Assembly: GCA_031426355.1 (NCBI GenBank)
Contig: JANPLD010000108.1
Location: 1-10,088, forward strand
Direction: 5' to 3'
Length of the DNA stretch: 10,088 nt
Origin: JANPLD01 sp031426355
GTDB taxonomy: Bacteria > Pseudomonadota > Alphaproteobacteria > Rickettsiales > UBA8987
The position numbers were made by a program, and so were the translations under genes. This document shows, in pieces, positions 5,988 to 10,088 of this stretch. The number at the start of each line of letters is the position of its first letter. Within the stretch, counting starts at the first letter, position 1. The notes beneath the pieces were generated by a model. It worked only from the letters and a program-made list of their open reading frames with translations, searched no databases and had not been told where the DNA came from.

Positions 5988-7252
5988 TCTGAATCACTCT
6001 TTGCCCTGAGAATTATACGCGCGCTCATACCGAACGTAATATATGTCCACAACCAGTTAAGAAACACCGTGATGCGATTACGGAAGCCACTTAAAAAGTA
6101 AATATGCACTGCGCCCCAAGCCATCCACGCCAGCCAGCCTTTCATGGTAAAATTACCAAAATCTGCTACCGCTGCATTACGCCCTATGGTTGCCATAGTT
6201 CCTAAATTGCAATAACGGAATGGCTTTTTGTAATTTTTATCCTTGAATTTCTTTCGTAAAAATTTCGCAAGATACTTTCCTTGTTGTTTCGCAACTGATG
6301 CAACGGCCGGGAGTGGCTTTCCCTTTTCCATAAAAGTTGCTGCGTCACCAAGAATGAAAACATTTGGCAAGCTTGGAACTTCGAGATTTTCATTAACTAC
6401 TACGGCACCCCGTTTATCAGGCTCAATACCAAGCCAACCCGCAAGAGGAGTTGCACGCACACCGGCAGCCCACAGAACTATATTGCTTTTAATATTATCA
6501 TCTGCGGTCACAACCTCACCTTTCAGAATGTCTTTTACTGTGGTCTGGCATTTAACTTTCACGCCTTTCTTCTCAAGCATCTCACGTGCATATCTTGAAA
6601 CTTCTTCAGACATAGTATTTAAAATACGTGGAGCGGCTTCAATCAGCATTATGGTAGTATGCTCAGGGCGGATATTGCGAAACTCAAGCTTAAGTGCGTA
6701 ATTTATAACATCCGCGATCGCGCCTGCCATTTCTACTCCTGTCGGGCCGCCGCCTATAACAACATAAGTAAGCAATTTTGCTCTCTCTGCTTCATCAGTT
6801 TCAAGTTCAGCCTTTTCAAAAGATGCTAATATCCTCTGGCGTAAACCTATCGCATCATTAAGAGATTTTAAAACGCCGGAATTCGCTTTCCATTCATCCC
6901 TGCCGAAAAAATGATACTGCGCACCAGTTGCCAGAACCAGATAATCATAATTATAAGAGTGCCTTCCCGTGGTGACTTTCTGGCCTTTTGCATCAATGGA
7001 ATGAACTTCTTCCATTACCACATCAACATTCTTATCTCTTTTAAAAAGGCTCCTTATTGGAAGGGCCACATCATTTATTCCTAAAAACCCCGTGGCAACC
7101 TGATATAATAACGGCTGAAAAAGATGGTGATTTTGTTTATCAATCAGGGTTACATGCGCATCTGTTCCGGCTAATCCTTTGGCACAGAACAAACCGCCAA
7201 AACCCGCACCCACTATAACTACTTTCTTACCCGAATATTTATTCTGATCCAT
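5981..7252 (-). CDS. ndh: Type II NADH dehydrogenase (NADH:quinone oxidoreductase, non-proton-pumping)
   Basis: NDH-2 is a single-subunit flavoprotein on the cytoplasmic face of the membrane. It passes electrons from NADH through FAD to quinone without pumping protons. The 423-residue chain has the FAD-binding VVIVGAGFGG (11-20), the family motif HHLFQPLLYQVATG (42-55), a second Rossmann motif for NADH at VVIGGGPTGVEMAG (164-177), the FAD-contacting NVFILGDAA (297-305), and ASVAKQQG (318-325), which matches the NDH-2 quinone-site pattern. The C-terminal 60 residues (GWLAWMAWGAVHIYFLSGF and onward) are aromatic and amphipathic, as expected for membrane attachment. Length and motifs are complete. 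The start at 7252 places the FAD loop at the normal distance, though the Shine-Dalgarno is weak. It is convergent with the RTX gene and divergent from the P450. An exact minus-strand TATAAT lies at 7388-7393, without a good -35, so promoter and leader length are uncertain. Confidence 0.95.
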   Translation of the reverse strand: MDQNKYSGKKVVIVGAGFGGLFCAKGLAGTDAHVTLIDKQNHHLFQPLLYQVATGFLGINDVALPIRSLFKRDKNVDVVMEEVHSIDAKGQKVTTGRHSYNYDYLVLATGAQYHFFGRDEWKANSGVLKSLNDAIGLRQRILASFEKAELETDEAERAKLLTYVVIGGGPTGVEMAGAIADVINYALKLEFRNIRPEHTTIMLIEAAPRILNTMSEEVSRYAREMLEKKGVKVKCQTTVKDILKGEVVTADDNIKSNIVLWAAGVRATPLAGWLGIEPDKRGAVVVNENLEVPSLPNVFILGDAATFMEKGKPLPAVASVAKQQGKYLAKFLRKKFKDKNYKKPFRYCNLGTMATIGRNAAVADFGNFTMKGWLAWMAWGAVHIYFLSGFRNRITVFLNWLWTYITFGMSARIILRAKSDSEK

Positions 7253-7312
7253 TCAATCTGAGTTTAATTGACAAAAATCACGTAAATATATTCTATGATA
7301 CTTTCTGTCTAG

Positions 7313-7364
7313 GGGTTTTTAGAAAAAACGACCACGCAGAAAACCCTTTCCTTTTCTAAAAGGG
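7313..7364. promoter_or_regulatory. Overlapping, mutually exclusive hairpins in the ndh/P450 spacer
   Basis: Three pairings are visible in the 149-nt divergent spacer. GGGTTTT (7313-7319) can pair with AAAACCC (7340-7346). CCCTTT (7344-7349) can pair with AAAGGG (7359-7364). TTTTAGAAAA (7317-7326) is a perfect inverted repeat with TTTTCTAAAA (7352-7361). The first two share bases 7344-7346, and the third clashes with both. This is the shape of an attenuator or switch, but no function is shown. A perfect TTGACA at 7268-7273 is upstream on the plus strand without a well-spaced -10. Confidence 0.35.
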
Positions 7365-7401
7365 CGGATATCTTCACTTATACAACAATTATACATCCTC
7401 C

Positions 7402-8805
7402 ATGAATTGCCCATATAATCAGGAAGAAGTTGCTTACACCAAAGTTCAGGATGACGGATATAAAATAGCCGGTAGCCCGAAGAGACATTTTTTGCTTGGC
7501 TCCATCCCTGAAATGAAAAAAGGCGCGATTGAATTCCTTATCAGGAATGCAACAAATTATGGGGATCTCATACCATTTTATGTCGGCCAAAATCTTGCCT
7601 TGCAGATCAATCACCCCGACCTAATCGAACATATAACTGTAAAGAACCATAAAAATTACCGTAAAGGTGATAACTATATTAGGTTTGAGGATTATCTTGG
7701 TAAAGGAATTCTCACTTCATATGGTAATAAATGGAAGAAAGACCGCCAGATGCTCCAACCCAGTTTTAATCGGGAACTTATTGAAGGCTTTTATGCAGAG
7801 ACCGCATTAGATGTTATCTCTGATATCGAAAAAAAATGGACACAAGACAGCAATCAGCACAATGAGGTTAACACAACTGTTGATATGTCTTATTATACTA
7901 TCAACGTAGCGCTCCGAACTTTATTCGGGAATGAGATAACTGATGAGCAGATAATAACTCTCGATACTTCTACCCGTCATGTTCTGGAATTTACCGGCTT
8001 GCCGAGAATGTTTCCAAGGCATAATACCAATAAGATAAAAAAGCCTTTTCTGTATGTGAAAGCAAGTAAAGCAGCAAAATTCATAAATGATTTCGTCAGG
8101 GAAATGTCTGATAAGAATGATAAGGATTCAGGCAGGAATAATATACTCTCAATAATGCAGAAGGCCCGTTACGAAGATGGTTCCGCCTTCACTCACCATG
8201 ATCTGATGGATCAGGCAATAACTATGATCTTCGCCGGGTATGAGACCACTGCATCATTACTTCAATGGATATGGTTCACGCTGGCAAAGCATCCGGATAC
8301 ACAAAACAAATTAAGAGAAGAAATAGCTTCTAATATAAAAGATGCGGAAAATCTTACTTTTCAGGAAGTTTCAAAACTGGAATATCTGGATCAGGTTTTC
8401 TGTGAATGTGCAAGGCTATACCCATCACTCTGGGGCAGTACAAGGGCACCGCTGGAAGATGATATAATTGGTGGTTATAAAGTAAAAGCCGGTACAACAA
8501 TGCTTATCCCAACCATTGCATTACACAGGCACCCTAAATGGTGGGAACAGCCGGAAGATTTCATCCCTGAAAGATTTACCAAGGAAAAGAAAGCGCAGAT
8601 ACATAATGGTATCTACCTGCCCTTCTCCCTCGGCCCAAGAAAATGCATAGGAGCAAAATTCGCTGAAATGGAAATTAAAATGATACTGGCAAAATTACTT
8701 CCGAAATTTGAAGTTACTGCCGTTCCCGGACAAACCATAAAACTAAAACCAGTTATATCCTTAAGGAACGAAAAAGACCTGATGGTTTATGTTAGGAAAA
8801 TATAA
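7402..8805 (+). CDS. Cytochrome P450 (soluble bacterial type)
   Basis: P450s are heme-thiolate monooxygenases that use O2 and two electrons to hydroxylate lipophilic substrates. The 467-residue chain has every core motif: the C-helix WKKDR (111-115), the I-helix oxygen-activation motif AGYETT (278-283), the K-helix ExxR (Glu335, Arg338), PERF (389-392), and the heme loop FSLGPRKCIG (408-417) with Cys415 as the iron ligand. There is no N-terminal membrane anchor, so it is probably cytoplasmic. The I-helix and heme regions resemble the CYP4/CYP102-like group, which often acts on fatty acids or other long-chain lipids; the substrate is not predictable here. No reductase domain is fused and no ferredoxin or reductase gene is adjacent, so electrons must come from elsewhere. 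The ATG at 7402 is the earliest possible start, since an in-frame TAA lies at 7357-7359. It has no Shine-Dalgarno (tcctccATG). Confidence 0.95.
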   Translation: MNCPYNQEEVAYTKVQDDGYKIAGSPKRHFLLGSIPEMKKGAIEFLIRNATNYGDLIPFYVGQNLALQINHPDLIEHITVKNHKNYRKGDNYIRFEDYLGKGILTSYGNKWKKDRQMLQPSFNRELIEGFYAETALDVISDIEKKWTQDSNQHNEVNTTVDMSYYTINVALRTLFGNEITDEQIITLDTSTRHVLEFTGLPRMFPRHNTNKIKKPFLYVKASKAAKFINDFVREMSDKNDKDSGRNNILSIMQKARYEDGSAFTHHDLMDQAITMIFAGYETTASLLQWIWFTLAKHPDTQNKLREEIASNIKDAENLTFQEVSKLEYLDQVFCECARLYPSLWGSTRAPLEDDIIGGYKVKAGTTMLIPTIALHRHPKWWEQPEDFIPERFTKEKKAQIHNGIYLPFSLGPRKCIGAKFAEMEIKMILAKLLPKFEVTAVPGQTIKLKPVISLRNEKDLMVYVRKI

Positions 8806-8842
8806 TATTTATAAGAGCAGAGAATTAATAAAGTAATAAAGG

Positions 8843-10088
8843 TTATTTTCCTCTTACATGTTCATACGAAAATTCCTTGGAATTCATATTATACGAAGCC
8901 TTACCGGTTATAACCGTCAGGTCATCAACATCCACCTTATATTTTTCTTCTAATTCCTTAATTTTTTTATCCACATATTTCCATTTCTCATAATCAATGC
9001 CGTTTTTATCAACCTCTGCAGGGTCATTCTTACTTTCCTTGTAACCTTGATATATAGACATAATATTGTTAAGCTCACTGTTTACCCTTTCTATTTTTTT
9101 CATAGGGTTTGTTAGTTCTTCAGGCAAACCTAACTTTGTTGGACTATTAACCTCGGTTAACATAAAATGATTAAAGAATTTTAATTGGTCGATAGTTAAT
9201 CCCTTATTATCCGGCCCTTCACTTAAAGTAACTTCTACCTGTTCAAATTTTTTTCCGCTTGGTTGAGTAATTTCATTTACAGTAAAACTTACAAAATCGC
9301 TCATACCATGATTTTTAAGGTATTCATTGAATATGCTGACTGCCTCAAAAGGTTTTAACTTCGTACTCTGGAAATATCTTGTGGAAACTATTTTATTCAG
9401 TTGCTTGAGTATACTGCTTTGCAAAGCTTCCCGGGCTTCATCCTGATCCATGGAAAACTCAATATAACCATCATTCCTTGCATCAGAATATTTCGATTTT
9501 TGGTTTTCAGTGGCAGATACAACATTACCATCTCTGATTTTATCTGAAAATTGCAATTTCAAATCGACTTTTTGCTTAGGAGAAAACCTAGGATCTTCAT
9601 CAACAACATCAAAAAACATTTTTTCCAGTTTCTTTATAATTTCTTCCTCCTTTCTTTTAAGAATTCTATTGAATTTATCCTCATTATAGTCACCTCTTGT
9701 TGCAAGTTTTAAATCTATCACTTCAAAATTATCCAAATTTGGATGATCAAGGTCGATTTCATTTAAAAGCTTTTTAAACAGTCTTTTTTCAAGCTTTTCT
9801 TCTGTCGACTTGTCAATATTATCGCTTTCCCTGATCCTTGATGCGGTATAACCCACCCCTTTTACAACATATGTGGAGCTTCTGACTAAGGCTAGAGTAG
9901 CAACAGCAGCCTGTCCTATAACAGGAATAGTAATAAAAAAATGTTTGATATATTTTCCCCATTTATCAAATGAATTATCATCAAGCATTTCATTTGCAAA
10001 ATTAGACTTTGTGATATCCAGCCCTTTATAGTCAAGGGCAACTTTACGTGGGTCATACTCATTAAAACCTTCAGGTTTTATTACAAAC
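8843..10088 (-). CDS. Unrecognised protein, C-terminal part (5' end outside window), one hydrophobic segment
   Basis: The minus-strand frame ends at TAA (8843-8845) and stays open to the right edge, giving at least 414 residues. The first in-frame ATG (9986-9988) is probably internal. No ribosome binding site precedes it, and the 33 residues before it (for example NEYDPRKVALDYKGLDITKS) read as ordinary protein. A hydrophobic stretch at about 50-68 of the visible part (FFITIPVIGQAAVATLALV) could be a transmembrane helix or membrane-inserting hairpin. Charged, probably helical or coiled-coil segments follow (STEEKLEKRLFKKLLNEI; KRKEEEIIKKLEKMF). The rest is a hydrophilic, Lys/Glu/Asp/Asn-rich region ending with KWKYVDKKIKELEEKY and a short tail. 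I recognise no catalytic motif or family. A membrane-associated structural or host-interaction protein is possible, but that is a guess. It is convergent with the P450, with only 37 nt between the stops. Confidence 0.8.
   Translation of the reverse strand, partial: FVIKPEGFNEYDPRKVALDYKGLDITKSNFANEMLDDNSFDKWGKYIKHFFITIPVIGQAAVATLALVRSSTYVVKGVGYTASRIRESDNIDKSTEEKLEKRLFKKLLNEIDLDHPNLDNFEVIDLKLATRGDYNEDKFNRILKRKEEEIIKKLEKMFFDVVDEDPRFSPKQKVDLKLQFSDKIRDGNVVSATENQKSKYSDARNDGYIEFSMDQDEAREALQSSILKQLNKIVSTRYFQSTKLKPFEAVSIFNEYLKNHGMSDFVSFTVNEITQPSGKKFEQVEVTLSEGPDNKGLTIDQLKFFNHFMLTEVNSPTKLGLPEELTNPMKKIERVNSELNNIMSIYQGYKESKNDPAEVDKNGIDYEKWKYVDKKIKELEEKYKVDVDDLTVITGKASYNMNSKEFSYEHVRGK

Noticed and set aside
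6243..6701. Plus-strand open frame of 152 residues inside ndh.
   Set aside because: It lies wholly within a fully motif-supported gene on the opposite strand, with no recognisable domain or ribosome binding site.
7378..7614. Minus-strand open frame of 78 residues over the P450 5' end.
   Set aside because: It overlaps the conserved P450 N-terminal region and has no coding character of its own.
8806..8842. Possible terminator between the P450 and the unknown gene.
   Set aside because: Only a 5-bp AT-only inverted repeat (AATAA/TTATT) is visible, without a T tract; it is not supported as a terminator.
9986..9988. ATG as the true start of the right-edge protein.
   Set aside because: The frame is open upstream to the window edge, the upstream residues look protein-like, and no Shine-Dalgarno precedes this ATG.

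Overview
The window looks like chromosomal DNA from an AT-rich alphaproteobacterium. SucC and SucD are of the alphaproteobacterial type, base composition is low in GC, and genes are compact with short AT-rich spacers. A Rickettsiales- or Holosporales-like lineage is plausible, but that is an inference from style and protein character, not a phylogeny. I see no rRNA, tRNA, CRISPR array, insertion sequence or phage gene.

Layout from left to right. (1) The window opens inside the 3' end of an unrecognised plus-strand gene (stop at 282-284). It is followed 31 nt later by a type IV prepilin-like gene (316-1212). (2) Convergent to it lies a small heat-shock protein gene (1231-1839, minus). Unusually, it begins with a signal peptide. 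(3) A 199-nt divergent spacer with candidate promoters and two perfect palindromes separates it from sucC-sucD (2039-4138, plus), the two subunits of succinyl-CoA synthetase. The pair is closed by a strong intrinsic terminator. (4) A monocistronic RTX protein (4292-5941, plus) consists almost wholly of calcium-binding nonapeptide repeats with a type I secretion C-terminus, and has its own terminator. (5) Convergent to it is ndh (5981-7252, minus), a type II NADH dehydrogenase. (6) Divergent from ndh, across a hairpin-rich 149-nt spacer, is a soluble cytochrome P450 (7402-8805, plus). (7) The right end is the C-terminal 414 residues of an unrecognised minus-strand protein with one hydrophobic segment. 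Its reading frame stays open to the edge of the window.

Together the genes give a core-metabolism block (TCA-cycle substrate-level phosphorylation by SucCD, and NADH oxidation into the quinone pool by Ndh) interleaved with envelope and secreted functions: a pseudopilin, an exported chaperone and an RTX protein. The strand alternates repeatedly, so apart from sucCD and possibly the first two genes, each gene is probably its own transcription unit.

No clear new multi-gene system is visible. The items most worth a second look are the exported small heat-shock protein, the palindromes in the hsp20/sucC spacer, the effector-less RTX protein with six expanded repeat units, the P450 with its unusual leader, and the unknown protein at the right edge.
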